The notes: generated from the sequence alone by a model not told the origin. A stretch of DNA of 64,000 nt from Blastomyces gilchristii SLH14081 (GCF_000003855.2 NW_003101679.1:3179558-3243557), one strand, 5' to 3'; shown: positions 12,347 to 23,337, numbered from the stretch's first letter. Numbers and translations are program-made.

Positions 12347-12613
12347 TCAGAGATGAAAACAGTTACTGAATAAACACCTGCTGATCTTAGAGTTGTACAT
12401 GCAATTACAATATGCATAAGACTTCTCAGAAAGAGAGAGAGAGACACAAAGAAATGCAGAAAGCAGAATACAGTATGCAAACAGCTCATTTTCATAACAA
12501 CATCTCAGACAAGGTGTACAAGTCTTATATCTGTGAGTGTAAAAGAGAATAACATCTGTATTTCTGTTTCTGAAAACATGAATATCTTTTATCTGTACTA
12601 TGAAGTCAGACAA
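12347..12613 (-). CDS. Antisense Cys-rich ORF 2 of Gypsy A1 (88 codons)
   Basis: Reads KDIHVFRNRNTD, then a Cys cluster CTPCLRCCYENELFAYC and further Cys near the end (YCNCMYNSKISRC). Copy 2 keeps the same block (48386-48709) with CEACISCLRC and CVCCNYIYNSKISRC. The spaced Cys pairs suggest a zinc-binding, possibly nucleic-acid-binding module, which is inference. Two Cys are lost here relative to copy 2, in line with mutation. Confidence 0.4.
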   Translation of the reverse strand: MSDFIVQIKDIHVFRNRNTDVILFYTHRYKTCTPCLRCCYENELFAYCILLSAFLCVSLSLSEKSYAYCNCMYNSKISRCLFSNCFHL

Positions 12614-12928
12614 CAGACATTAGAGAATAGACTGATACAGATCTATCATTCTGAAGAAATTCATCAGAGTGAATATTTCTGCAATATTGAACTTTACAGT
12701 TATGAAAAGTTTCTTAATATCTATAAACATTATAACTTTATACACAGTAAAACTTATAATAATTTCTCTTAAGAACAGAAAAATCAGCATCAGAAAGAAA
12801 AGATAAAAAGAAAAAGACTTATAATCTTAACACTGTTAAGAAGAGAGATGATTCTCTGATATAAATGAATAATTCTCTCATTATGAATATTTAAAATGAA
12901 TGTAATAATTGATGTCTGTGACTGAGCT

Positions 12929-13390
12929 TCAGATAGTTGTATTATACACTGTCTTTATATAATAAATTGTTCTAGAAATCAGTAAGAAGAGTGAGAGTGT
13001 ATATGCTGAAAGATATGATTTATTAAGTCTACATAATATCTTCTTGAAATGAGAAGAGCTGATAATGAAAGCAGAGATGGTAAAACCAGAGGTCACAGAA
13101 ACAGAGGTAGCAGAAGCAGGAGAATCAGACACAGGGACAAGTATAGGGAATTGAGAAGTGGCAGAGAAAGGGACAGAGAGAAAAGCAGCAGAGAAAGAAG
13201 CAGTAGAAGAGATAAGAAAGAATGCAGAAGACTTAGTCACACATGACACAGACAATTTCTTCATTATTATGTTCTTCAAGTTCTCAATCAATGATTTCAT
13301 ATTGAGTTCACTATCATCAGCAGATGTGAATCTGTCAACATGTGAAGATTCTATGTGAATAAAAACAAACATATCAGCATCTGCATTCAC
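12929..13390 (-). CDS. Antisense ORF 1 of Gypsy A1 (153 codons)
   Basis: The longest open frame inside any retroelement copy apart from antisense noise in the LINE 5' region. It begins MNADADMFVFIHIESSHVD, has an acidic helical part (DDSELNMKSLIENLKNIIMKK), a Ser/Pro/Val/Ala low-complexity middle, and ends TIYYIKTVYNTTI. The copy-2 frame (47599-48057) has the same start, end and length to within one codon, although the low-complexity middle carries length changes that cancel out in frame. No known domain recognised. Confidence 0.45.
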   Translation of the reverse strand: MNADADMFVFIHIESSHVDRFTSADDSELNMKSLIENLKNIIMKKLSVSCVTKSSAFFLISSTASFSAAFLSVPFSATSQFPILVPVSDSPASATSVSVTSGFTISAFIISSSHFKKILCRLNKSYLSAYTLSLFLLISRTIYYIKTVYNTTI

Positions 13391-13910
13391 ACAAAATTGT
13401 GTCAGAAAACATGATTAGAAACTCACTGAAGAAAATGATTGAAGATGTATAAGAAGATGAAGAAGATATGCTATTTATAATAGTATATTCTGACAATCAT
13501 TAGAAGATAAACAAGTCCTGACCATGTATGTTTCACAATGTGTTACACTTACTGCTAATGAACTGCTCAGTATAAGCACTATAATAATACTTGTTGTGAG
13601 AACAGAGAGTTATTATCAGAAACACATATGATGTAATAGATGAACAGATGAAAAGAGTTGAACAGAAGAAGAAGTAGAAATCTTGAATAAGATAGTAGCA
13701 TTCAATGATGATGATGATGAAGAAGATAGTTAAAGAATGAGAAAAGTTAGTGAATGAGTGATATAATATAGTGAAAGTTTCTTTGTGAGAGTGTACACAG
13801 AACACTAGCTGAATCAGGAATAGGTCACATGATTGTGAAACACTAGTGGCGAGCTAATCCGCATGAAGCTAGGACATATGACATGGTCACATGAGCGTGA
13901 CTGAATCTGG

Positions 13911-13920
13911 TGAGGGAGGA
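13911..13920 (+). promoter_or_regulatory. Gypsy A1 polypurine tract
   Basis: TGAGGGAGGA directly before the 3' LTR. Copy 2 has TGGGGGAGGA at the matching place (47094-47103 on the minus strand). Confidence 0.8.
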
Positions 13921-14102
13921 TGTGGTTTGGAAGAATGTATGACTGTCAGATAATAACGCGGCCGCTTCCGAACTACTAGCGTACGCGTACGAGTGTAAAG
14001 GGGCCATAGCGGCCGCTAATTAAATTAGCGTACGATATTACAATATAAGAAGCCGGCGTACGCCTGTAATCGTACGCTGGCTTAAGCAACCTTTGAATCA
14101 CA
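13921..14102 (+). repeat. Gypsy A1 3' LTR
   Basis: 182 bp. Its start (inner end) is mutated (TTTGGAAGAATGTATGAC) relative to the 5' LTR, while its last ~80 bp keep CGTACG motifs that are lost in the 5' LTR. Confidence 0.95.
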
Positions 14103-14106
14103 CAGA

Positions 14107-17100
14107 TGTAGTCATTTCATATGCTATTTCTTTACTCTGACAGTAGATCTTAAGTTCTTGACTTTTGAACTCTTCTTCATCATCTCAGTGTAGAGTTCTA
14201 ACTGAATATTATGTAATTATCTCAATATCTGTGATGAAATTCATTAATCTTGCAGTAGATTCTCTCTTTCTCATTATAAGAATTGTTTATCTATAACAGA
14301 TTGTATTGTCTGTTATACTCAATCAGTAGCTTGCATTCTCTCTAGTGAGAGTATCATTCTCATTGAAAAGTGTTTTTCCACCCTCTGTCAGATTGATGAA
14401 GAATCTCATTATCAGCTTGACAGCTCATGTTATAGATGCAAAGATTGAACATGTTATTTTTACCTGAACACAGACTTTGCAGAATAATAAAGCTCATTAA
14501 TTAATAATTCTCATCTCTAGATATGAATCTGCTATTATTTTTACAATATTCACAGAATTTAGATGTTTTAGCTTTTAATATCATTGTATTATTATAAGTT
14601 CTATAATCTTTGTATCATTTCTTTCAGATAGTGTCAATATTATGTCATCTTTCACTCATAATGTGTTTACAGATTTAAAATCATTATTAAGTATAGCAAA
14701 CTGAATCAAGTCTCTGTATATAATCAGTCTTTTCATCTCATAGATATCATTCTCATTTAATCTTACTGTAAATGAGAATATGTGATCAGGAGACATAATT
14801 AACATAGCATGATTATTCTCATATATCAACTACTTATAGATATAACTCTGATGTACAAGCTTACTCATACTCATGAGATTCACTTCTAACTTCAGAACAT
14901 AGCAGACATTATTTAACAGTATATTCACTTCTTTCACTGAAATCTTCATATCTTCTATAGCTGCAGCAGGAACCACTGTTTTATCTGTCATTTTAAATCT
15001 TGTTCAATTAAATGCAAAAAGAAAATATTCTCATTCATAATTCAGCTAAAACTAGGACATGGTTATTTCAAATCCTATATACAAAGATTTGATGATAGAT
15101 TTGATTCAACAGAGTGCTCATTCTGCAATACAAATGAGAATCCTGAGTATATTGTAATGCATTGTGCATTATACAATAGTCTCAGAGTCAAATTAAAGAA
15201 GAAGTATAATTTAAATCAATTAAATATGAGGTTCTTATTCTCAACTGAGACAGGACTTAAATACTTAATAGACTTTCTATCAGAAACTCAAGCAGCTACA
15301 AGAAAATAACTCAACTCAGAAGTATCTGAATATGAAGAGGTGGAAATTGATTAGATATAGTCTGTTAAAACAGCTATACACTATCTTTTAATAATTTTAT
15401 TTTGTTATAGTCTCTTGTTACTGTACTTGTTTCTTTCTGTTCTTTTCTATCTATTTATTTAATATGACTATCTTTAAGACTATGTTCTCTTTTCCTTTGT
15501 CATGATATTTTCAAATGGTTTCAAAGTATTAATAGATGTTGAAATACTGTAATTTGTAAACAGTTTTTGTATTCTGAGCTGGAATTTTCTGATTTTGCAT
15601 ATCTGAAATTGATAAGTGTATAATAGTTGACTCTATAGATATAGAAAAAACCCTGAGAACTAAAGGTTCTCAGATAGATGTCATAGTCTCTGACTGTATA
15701 CATCTATAATTGAAGAATAATAATAATAATAATAATCTGTCATTTTCAACATCACTTTCATCTTCTGAGGTTTTGTCATGACAAGATTTCTGTGAAATGT
15801 GGCATGAGCACCTGATTCAGAGTCTAGGATTCAGGTATCTTTTCCTGTCTGATTACTCACATAGGCCTTTTCTTTGATGTAAAATACTTGCTTTATAATG
15901 TTGTGAACAGAAGCAGTATCTGTATTCTCTGCATTCTTGTCTTTATTCTTATTTCTATTGATATTGAAATTCAAATTTGAAGAATATTTCTCAGGATATT
16001 TCTTTCAACAGTCAGTCTGAATATGATCAATCTTTTGACAATGATAGCAGATTCTCACATCATTATCTCTATATTCAGGTTTGAATTTAGTGTTCTTGTT
16101 CTTGTCATTGTCTTTCTCTTTATTCTTATCTTTCTTATTCTTATCTTGCACGTTGTTGATAGAATTTCTAGATATATCAGTATTTACTTCATTTACAGCA
16201 GAGAGCTGTAAAAGAATATCACAGTACAGGCTTATAAAATCATTCTCTAAGAATTGAGTATTATCTTTGTCAATTTAATTCATTTAATTTCTTATGAATA
16301 AGACTCAACCTCTGTTGACTTCTGTAAGCAGTCTGTTGAAAAACATGATATTCAGAATCTTATATTTTAGATGAATATAATCAGTTCTTATAACAATCAG
16401 ATATTTAATAAAAGCTCTGTCAAATTCTTTGCTTTTAAAAATCATTTTAATAAGCTCTTCAAACAAATGAGTTCTGTGTACAGTAGGTCTCTTAAAAAAG
16501 TTATTCTCTATGATAGTTCATAGAGTATAAGCTGATAATTTGAACTTCTTAAGTATAGTGAAATGAGTCTTGATCTGCAGAGCAATTGCAGATCATATGT
16601 AATTATATAATCAAAAATTATATTCTTTTCAGAAATGTTGTATATTTATAGTAGCATTCTTATCAAGATCATTATCTTTAAAAATATTATCAGTTTCAGA
16701 CTGCTCTGCAGTCAAAAGAATTTCCTCTCTTTATATTAAGTAGTTGATGAATTCAGTGAGAACTATTAATCTTTTGATAAGTCTTACTTAGCTTCTGAAT
16801 TCTTTAAGAACTTTTATTATAACAGATATCTTCTCTTTTCATTGAAGATACTCTGTCAGATCTGCTCTTATCTCATCATCTGCAGAGTCACTTCTACTAA
16901 TCTTCATTCACTCAATCTCATACTGAAGTCTTGTAATTTCTAGTCTCATGTGAGTCTTCTTACTCACTGAGCTATTATTATTCTAATCACTTAAGCTCTC
17001 TACATTGTCTGATATCTCACTGATATCTTCAACTGAGTCTTTGTATATATTGAACTCATCAGACTGTTTCTCTGCAATAATTTTATCCAGCTCAAATATC

Positions 17101-17340
17101 TCTGAGACAGTCACTTTTTAATTTATTACAGATATTAATAAGCTCACACTCAATTCTTCTTATACTTCAGATGTTTATGAATTTCTTCTTCTATATATTA
17201 ATATATAATTCTTCATTAAGTCAGGCTTTTCACCTGATCTCAGGTTCATTATAAGTTCAATTAATTAATAAAAAACATCTAGACATGTGTAATAATATAT
17301 AAAGATGTAGTTAGCACATTATTACAGTTATTTATTACTT
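14107..17340 (-). pseudogene. Copia polyprotein remains: gag, protease, integrase
   Basis: The gag CCHC zinc knuckle reads CYHCQKIDHIQTDC (16008-16049). The protease region follows near 15760-15850 (LDSESGAH around the active-site Asp-Ser). The integrase part occupies 14107-14980 and continues at 5752 beyond Gypsy A1. A 5'-truncated LINE (14995-15734) is inserted between protease and integrase. Frames are full of TGA and TAA stops. Confidence 0.75.
14995..15734 (+). mobile_element. 5'-truncated Tad1-like LINE in the Copia element
   Basis: Matches the last 740 bp of the full-length LINE at 34410-42100, from codons just upstream of the C-terminal zinc-finger region (CSFCNTNENPEYIVMHC) to the (AAT)n tail. 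It is flanked by the 12-bp duplication ATCTGTCATTTT (14983-14994, 15735-15746), typical of target-primed reverse transcription. It has slightly different mutations from the full copy. Confidence 0.93.
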
Positions 17341-17358
17341 ATGAAGAGCTTCATAATC

Positions 17359-17462
17359 TCTTGAAGAATAATATTATTATGTTGTAATCTAACTACGCGA
17401 GTTACACTAAATGAATAGGTTGAGATAGCATGTGACTAGGGTAGGTGTAGTAATCACCAACA
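17359..17462 (-). repeat. Copia 5' LTR (104 bp)
   Basis: Pairs with 2646-2749. Its plus-strand right end (outer end) is intact, and its left, inner end carries GAAGAATAATATTA where the other copy has GAAGGATAACATTG. Confidence 0.9.
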
Positions 17463-17550
17463 GAAACGAGCGTTAGGTGGTTGATTACGTTACCTGCGTA
17501 TGTGGATACGGCATATCAATAGCTCGGCATTACCGTACACTAACAAGTCT

Positions 17551-17669
17551 GCCTCTGTGGTGTAGTTGGTTATCACGTGAGTCTCATATTCATGTCCTAT
17601 TACAATATGATAGGTAGCAAAAACTACTTAGCGATCTCAAGGTCGCCAGTTCGATCCTGGCCGGGGGCA
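17551..17669 (+). tRNA. tRNA-Met (CAT), elongator type, with a ~45-nt intron
   Basis: The acceptor 5' strand GCCTCTG pairs with CGGGGGC before the discriminator A. The D arm is GTGTAGTTGGTTATCAC, and the T arm GCCAG/TTCGATC/CTGGC is perfect. The anticodon stem TGAG/CTCA holds CAT at 17585-17587. The intron interrupts after position 37 (about 17589-17633), the standard place in nuclear tRNA genes. The surrounding AGTCTCATA..ATCT..AAGGTCG resembles elongator tRNA-Met. A T run follows. The MITE nest ends 43 bp upstream of the gene. Confidence 0.9.
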
Positions 17670-17679
17670 TTTCTTTTTT
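17670..17679 (+). terminator. RNA polymerase III terminator of tRNA-Met
   Basis: TTTCTTTTTT begins directly after the tRNA 3' end; the T6 run is a normal Pol III stop. Confidence 0.85.
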
Positions 17680-18407
17680 CCGATTGTTTTTGTTTTAATC
17701 CAAAATCTCCTTCTATCTTTCAATTCTGCTTCTTTAGATATCGGAATATGTTCTACCCTTCCAGGATCATATTCGTCGGAAATGTGCATGTTTATTTATT
17801 TATTGTAGAGAAAAAAATGATTATGAAACCCATCCACTTCTATTTGTAGAGGGGCGCACTCATTGTAGAAGTTAATAAACACTGAGGAGAGATCAAGGAA
17901 ACGTTTTTGGGATGTCAAAAATACAATGATGACCAAAATGGAAAGAAACGTATAGCTATGAAGAGTTTGTCGTAGGTAGAAAGAAATTTCGATGGAAATC
18001 CTCACTTCATCCTGCGTACTGTTTGTAACCGAAGGAGACAAAAGAATCCCATACGAAATGGGCAATGATGAGAGAACAATTAAGAGAATGAATGAAAATA
18101 GAATTTGAAAGTTGAAGATGGGGATGAAAGAAATGAGGGTAAGATTTGCAAAATTTCCAGCTCCGATGCAATGACCACACACATATAACAAATGCCTGAC
18201 ACATCCTAATGTATAGAGGTGGAAGCCAAAAGCAAGATACATAAAATATGACATGAGAGCCCAAAAAAATGATAATCGCTCTATGGCCCAAAGTGACATA
18301 TGAAAACAACAAAGAATGAAACCCCCGTTAAATGAGAGCAATTTAGATAAGACAGAATAGTTATAGAACAAAAGTGGAAATAGAATAAAACAAGCTAGCC
18401 GTTCACA
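17680..18407. other. Spacer between the tRNA and the minus-strand gene, with probable 3' UTR
   Basis: Moderately AT-rich unique DNA. A minus-strand frame of 191 codons (17796-18371) is very hydrophobic and lies directly downstream of the 636-codon gene on the same strand. I take it as a chance frame in the 3' UTR and spacer, not a gene. Confidence 0.5.
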
Positions 18408-20318
18408 TTATATTGCCGATGATGGTTGTGGGTGGTCCTCTCGAGGGTGAATAATAGGTGATCGGTCTGAAGGGGATCGATAGTTGTTAGTATCGGCTCC
18501 GGATACCGAATTAGATGGCCCGGTGCTTTCACGGGCATGTCCGTAGCTAGAGCCGTATGTACTGAAGGAAGAGTGAACCATGTTGCTGGAAGCCGATTGT
18601 TTATGACTTCCCCCAGGTCCGCTCTGCGGGTCGTCTCGTGAGCCCCTCCCAGCGTAGTTACCGTGACTGTTGCCATTACGGTCACCGGAAATTTGTGCAC
18701 GGCTACTGCTCCGTTCCCGTTTACTCTCTCGATCTGAATTTGACCTTCCTCTTGATGTCGACCTGCCATCTCCCTCGTCGGCGCTCCTCACCAATGAAGT
18801 CACGTGCATCTGCCCGCCAGGCCTGCCAGGCTCCAGTAGATCGCCATGTCTTGACTCCTGACTCTGCAGTTGAGATTGATTCTGATGTCGTAAATGCCCA
18901 CTGCTCCGTCCGTTCCCTCGTGGAGACATCCGGCCCGGTGAAGTATGAGACGTCACTGTGTCGGAACGTGATGGAGGTGGGACAGATTGGTGGACGAATT
19001 GCGCCTTTCGTTTCCTCGGGGAACTTTGGAATTCAGACCGAAGCTGGGAATTGGGATTTGATGAGTACGGTGAATTATTCGGACTTTTGCTTGATGGGGT
19101 ATTTGGTTGTGATTGACCAGGCGGAACCCAATGATGAAAGTAGATGGATGGAGATGACTGAGTTTGCCGTTGCGATTGCGAGTGAGCTCCTGAATCGGAT
19201 TTGGCTAGCGATGGCGACTGCTGTGGGGGTCCCGAAACCGATGGAGAAGCCGCGGTATAAGAGTTGTTCGGTGGTTGTTGGATATGCATTTCTGACGTAT
19301 TAATGCGCGACAATGGGGTAGCATTGGAACTTGGTTGGCCCGGGGGTTGATTCGGCGGGCGCAACGATGGCGCACGTGTATACGAAACATGGGATGATGG
19401 TGATGGAGGCGCAGATTGCGATGACGGACCTACCCCTGTATGTGGTGGAGGTTGTGAAGCATATGGGTTTGGGGGGATCATACGGGAATCCCAGGGAGTT
19501 TCAGGTGCGACATGTTGACTGGCTACTGGCGTTAGAGAAGGGGGTGGCATAATTTGAGGATGTGGCTGCGGAGGATGACGATGAGCACTTGATGAAGGGG
19601 TAGGTTGAGGCGTTGGGGTAGCGTGTTGTTGTTGCTGCTGCTGTTGCTGCTGAGGTGGTGAATACTGTTGAGGTTGAGGTTGCGGCATTGCGTGAGAAGG
19701 AATAAGCGGGTGAGTGGAAGACCCGTGCATTTGAGACATATGCTGCTGAGTCCATTGGAGATTGCATCCACCGCCCATATTAGCAAATATCAGAGGTACC
19801 ATATAGGGAGGCACACCGGCCTTGAGGGACTCTCGAAGCATTGACTGCTCAATTTTGCGCTGGTCCAGCCGGTAGCATTCTTGGCGCGTGCGTTCCTCCT
19901 CTTGTTTCCGGCGATCCTCCTCTGCTTTTGTTTGCAACCATTGGCGCATTGATTCATCTGTATTCTGCCATTGCGAAGGGGGTGCTGGTAGATGAGACAT
20001 GGATGTGCCCATAGGAGCCATTGCGGGTAGATCGCGCTCCGAAGGGGCAAGAGTTCCGGACATTGGTGGTAAGTTTCGGTTGGACGAGTCCATAGCCTCG
20101 TCTGACAAAGGGGAGCGGATTGATGGCGCAGAAAGACCAGAAACGGGAGGGGGAGAAGTGGTAGAAGACGAGGCACGAGAGATGTAACGAGTGGTCGAGG
20201 CCAAGGAGTGATGGTGATGGTGATGGCGCTGATGGGTCTGAGGGGAAGGCGGCGACAAAGCAGCGTACTCATGAGGTAAGATTCCGTTGTGCAGGGGAGG
20301 TTTCACGGTGAGCAACAT
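18408..20318 (-). CDS. Conserved-looking low-complexity fungal protein, 636 aa, function unknown
   Basis: Single-exon ORF starting MLLTVKPPLHNGILPHEY. It is rich in Ser, Pro, Gln and His. In order: His6 run (residues 32-37); Ser/Pro-rich stretch; charged helix of about 45 residues (122-167: MRQWLQTKAEEDRRKQEEER, then EQSMLRESLKAGVPP), probably a short coiled coil; Q9 tract (223-231); Pro/Gln/Ser-rich middle; SIYFHHWVPPG (391-401); basic SPRKRKAQ (433-440), a likely nuclear signal; Arg/Ser-rich part (519-541). The look is that of a nuclear, disordered regulatory or RNA-related protein, but I recognise no named family. GC content and CpG are normal and no RIP-type stops are seen, so it appears intact. 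It is the only protein gene in the window that looks functional. Confidence 0.82.
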   Translation of the reverse strand: MLLTVKPPLHNGILPHEYAALSPPSPQTHQRHHHHHHSLASTTRYISRASSSTTSPPPVSGLSAPSIRSPLSDEAMDSSNRNLPPMSGTLAPSERDLPAMAPMGTSMSHLPAPPSQWQNTDESMRQWLQTKAEEDRRKQEEERTRQECYRLDQRKIEQSMLRESLKAGVPPYMVPLIFANMGGGCNLQWTQQHMSQMHGSSTHPLIPSHAMPQPQPQQYSPPQQQQQQQQQHATPTPQPTPSSSAHRHPPQPHPQIMPPPSLTPVASQHVAPETPWDSRMIPPNPYASQPPPHTGVGPSSQSAPPSPSSHVSYTRAPSLRPPNQPPGQPSSNATPLSRINTSEMHIQQPPNNSYTAASPSVSGPPQQSPSLAKSDSGAHSQSQRQTQSSPSIYFHHWVPPGQSQPNTPSSKSPNNSPYSSNPNSQLRSEFQSSPRKRKAQFVHQSVPPPSRSDTVTSHTSPGRMSPRGNGRSSGHLRHQNQSQLQSQESRHGDLLEPGRPGGQMHVTSLVRSADEGDGRSTSRGRSNSDRESKRERSSSRAQISGDRNGNSHGNYAGRGSRDDPQSGPGGSHKQSASSNMVHSSFSTYGSSYGHARESTGPSNSVSGADTNNYRSPSDRSPIIHPREDHPQPSSAI

Positions 20319-22170
20319 GGATGGATGCTAGCCGCGATCCTGAGATATATAGATAGATGGGCAAATAAATAAACAAAGTATATACGGAGAAAAAAGGCGT
20401 TGGTCGCTTGTATATGTTCCCTGGTAAGTGCAGTTGCGATTAGAGGTATCTAGCGCTCTCGTGATTTTGCTGAACGAAAAGCGTTTCAAACGAGCGAAAG
20501 TGGAAGTGGTATTTGGGACTTGAAGATAGCTGACCCTATAAGGATTGGCTAAGGTATGGAATCCGACTTCGCAGCCACACAAACATGAGCCATTTGGCCT
20601 GAGTACTGGAGAGGTAGTATTATGGTTAGCTGTCGCAATACAGCATTGTTCCTGGAAGTTTGAACAAATTCGGAATATTATGCTAACGGCAAACGTAGCA
20701 AAGCCCCGAGGGATAGAAGTGAGGGAACATAAAAATGACCACCTGTAGGTGACTGGGAGTGAGCGGGGGTTGGATGAGGCCCCCGGTTTAACCGAAAGAG
20801 GCAAGAAAACGTAGCGAAGCTCGATGCTGGGTCGCGATGGAGAACGATAACGAGCAAGTAGCGGGGAGGGAGAGGGAAATGGAAAAGATGGAAGAGAACG
20901 GAAGATTCAGCTGATAACAGCCAGTTTATCTCCCCAATCACTTCTGTTTCGCTCCTGGTTCTCTTCGAAGCGAATGCTGATGCTGATGACGCGGGGAGCT
21001 GAAGAGGTCGCCGGGCAAGGCTGAGGAACTACTCCGTACTCAAGTGCCAGATGTTTCCAATCTCGCAATCACTACTGTTCGCGTCATGCCACACAGGTAG
21101 TCGACTGCCAGGGGGAAGAGGACAGGAGCTTTGTTGCAGCTCTCCGGGTGTGCTGCCTCCAATAATATCTGGTGTCCGCGCGCAAGGTTGCTCCGTCTCC
21201 AACACCGCCCGTTTGGGCCAACGGGGAGATTTTTCCGGGTTGCGCCAGCCCCTTCTTGAAAAGGGCAAGAGCGTAATCTTGGTACAGGGTCTGACGCAGA
21301 TTAATTACGGCGCCAAAGGGTTGAAAAGAGCAAATCCAGCCGCAAGTGCGGGCCCAGGACCAGCCCTCAGCCATGGATCAGACCCGCCCGTGAACCCAAA
21401 CAGCAAGCCACCGGTCCGCCACCAGCCACCAGGGCGCGAGAGGCCACCAGAGGCGGACCTCCAGGGCTTGGTGCAGCGCATGCCGCGCTGGGAGAACTCC
21501 TGATCAGGTAAGGCGTCAAAGTCTATTCGAGTTGCCAGGGCATGCTTGCCCGGAACAGGACTAGTTTGGTGCGCGCTTGGTTTCGAACACGGTGGGTGTC
21601 TCATGCGCTAGGTCGCATTTGGAATATCCGCTTCTGCGAACGGGCTGGTATCGGTCTCATAACTGGTATGGCTACGGCCTGAAGAGGTTTCATCCCTAGT
21701 TCTGTCCCGTTTACACATGCCTTGAGGGTTTGACTCGTTGCGACAGACAAACAATCCTCATGAAGCGCGGTTATCAGCTATTGGGCCGGATATAGAGCAG
21801 CCGAATCATGTGTAAATTATGGACGACTAACTGATGCTGCGTAGTGCCAAGACATGGCATTGACCTGAGACGAGCAGAGATTGCATCTCTGTTTTGACTC
21901 AGTAGTTGTTGGCCGGATGCCCTATATGAGGCCACGTGACCCACACACCTATAGAATGCTGCGTGGTAGATTAGTGTACAATCAACCAACCTTCCACCTC
22001 CATCAGGTTATGGGCCCTTGGCCGCTCCCGCGCCATTTCAACTACATGCTTTAAAAAGGGGTTGGTTCTATGAGTCTCCTACAACAGTGGACAAGATAAG
22101 GACTTGACAGAATAGCTAGTAAATGACTAGAATTCATGTTCAAAGATTAAACAAAGCTCTTAAAATGTGA
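20319..22170. other. Upstream region of the 636-codon gene, no second gene seen
   Basis: GC-normal unique DNA, likely the promoter and 5' UTR of the minus-strand gene. A minus frame of 158 codons (20328-20804) ends just before the gene's ATG and could include upstream ORFs. Plus frames such as 21051-21503 are Gly/Pro/Arg-rich with no domain and look like chance. The last ~100 bp run into the duplication GGTAT at the Gypsy C boundary. Confidence 0.5.
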
Positions 22171-22175
22171 GGTAT

Positions 22176-22708
22176 TGTAACATGGCGGAACCGAAGCAGT
22201 GGCTAGTCAGCGGTGTCACATAGAGATAGTTGTTTGAGAAGCTGTATGAGTGGGCTTGACTATCTTGCTTGAATAGTGAGTGTGTAGACTACAGGGTTAT
22301 TACAAGAATATCACAGATATGATACTTAGTATACTAAAAAGATTGTATGAGAAACACAGTAACTCTTATATATATTTCAGTAGAAGAAAAACAAATCATT
22401 AACTTCTTTAATGAGAAGTCAGCATCTAGCTATTCTATATAGATAATAAGTGAATACTCTTCTCTTATTTCATAAGTGAGAATAGCTGAAGTAATATCTC
22501 AGTAGTGTCTTACTATTAAGAAAGAGTAATCTGCTAATCTTATATAGAAGCAGAGTTCTTATATTTATTAATCAGATCTTTCTATAATATATCTGAATAA
22601 TGTTATAAAGTAATTGAAAACTACTTTAAATAGAATGAAATTATCTGTATAAAAGTAATAAGCTGTGTGAAACTGTAACAGAGTCTTAATATGACTGAGA
22701 ATGTAATA
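22176..22708 (-). repeat. Gypsy C 3' LTR (533 bp)
   Basis: The outer end TGTAACATGGCGGAACCGAA is intact and GC-rich, while its inner end reads GACTGAGAATGTAATA where the other LTR keeps GGCCGGGAGCGTGACA. Confidence 0.93.
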
Positions 22709-23337
22709 ATACTCTTCTTTTTAAAAGTATAGTTCTGATACTCTTAAGATTATTAGATTAGAAGTTATCTTTATTATATAGTAATAATTATCAATTAATT
22801 AACAGTATATATACTATAATATAAAGAAATAGATAAGTTTCTCTATTAATTATATAAATCTTTCTTTCTTATCTCTATTTAAATTAAACATGTGATAAGT
22901 GAGTTTCTTATATATTAATTTAGAATATGAAAAACATAGTTAATAAGTAACTTACAGATCTCTTATTATATTTCATTCTATATATAGAATTCTCTACAAA
23001 AGTAGTATATTTCAGAGATAAAGTTAATAGTAGTAGTAGAATTTTTTAAAAAGATCTCTCTCTCTCTATAACACAGTTTTTCTCTTCTTCTCTTATCTTC
23101 AATAGTGAGTGTATGAGAGTATTATTCTTGAAAGATAATAAGAGACTTATTTTAATATTTTCTAGTAAGTAATAAATGTCTTTATAATGCAGCTGCAGTC
23201 TTCATAACTGTTAAGAAAGCCAGGTTAAAGATGAAGATAATAATGTTAATAAGCTGTAAAAGTACTACTTTTATTATTATATCTTCTTCTTCTTCTGTAT
23301 CTCTTACAGCTGTGATGATAGTAGTTATATCTTACAG

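Larger units (their letters stand above)
5753..14102 (+). mobile_element. Ty3/Gypsy element, family A, copy 1 (full length)
   Basis: Two 182-bp LTRs and a 4-bp duplication CAGA (5749-5752, 14103-14106) bound 8,350 bp inserted in the Copia element. The plus strand carries gag, protease, RT, RNase H and integrase in Gypsy order, followed by a ~2-kb region with antisense ORFs. The primer-binding and polypurine sites are in place. It is inactivated by many nonsense changes. A second, opposite-facing copy is at 46916-55183. Confidence 0.95.
2646..17462 (-). mobile_element. Ty1/Copia LTR retrotransposon, split by three insertions
   Basis: Two 104-bp LTRs (2646-2749 and 17359-17462) are flanked by the 5-bp duplication GAAAC (2641-2645, 17463-17467). 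Coding remains on the minus strand run gag, protease, integrase, RT, RNase H, the Copia order. Subtracting the hAT MITE (3546-4067), Gypsy A1 (5753-14106) and a LINE fragment (14995-15746) leaves 5.2 kb, a normal Copia length. It inserted into the right inverted repeat of the MITE at 902-17508. All frames carry stops, so the element is dead. Confidence 0.9.
902..17508. mobile_element. MITE with ~118-bp terminal inverted repeats, split by mariner and Copia insertions
   Basis: The left end (TCCACATACGCAGG from 904, then 1752-1847 after the mariner) is the reverse complement of the right end (2574-2645, then 17468-17506 after the Copia). Removing the mariner and the Copia leaves about 950 bp: two ~118-bp inverted repeats around a very AT-rich core (1848-2573). 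Both ends abut TA (902-903 and 17507-17508), which fits a TA target as in Tc1/mariner-type MITEs. No ORF of its own is seen. Inside each repeat the motif CCACCTAACGCTCG occurs twice in tandem. The superfamily is inferred only from the TA flanks. Confidence 0.75.

Noticed and set aside
17796..18371. 191-codon hydrophobic minus-strand ORF
   Set aside because: It lies in the 3' flank of the 636-codon gene on the same strand, with AT-rich composition and no domain; the hydrophobic look follows from T-rich codons.
18638..19303. 221-codon plus-strand ORF
   Set aside because: Antisense shadow of the 636-codon gene; low-complexity Ser/Gln/Pro codons leave the opposite strand open.
21051..21503. 150-codon plus-strand ORF
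   Set aside because: Gly/Pro/Arg-rich, no domain, overlapped by open frames on the other strand, as expected by chance in GC-rich DNA.
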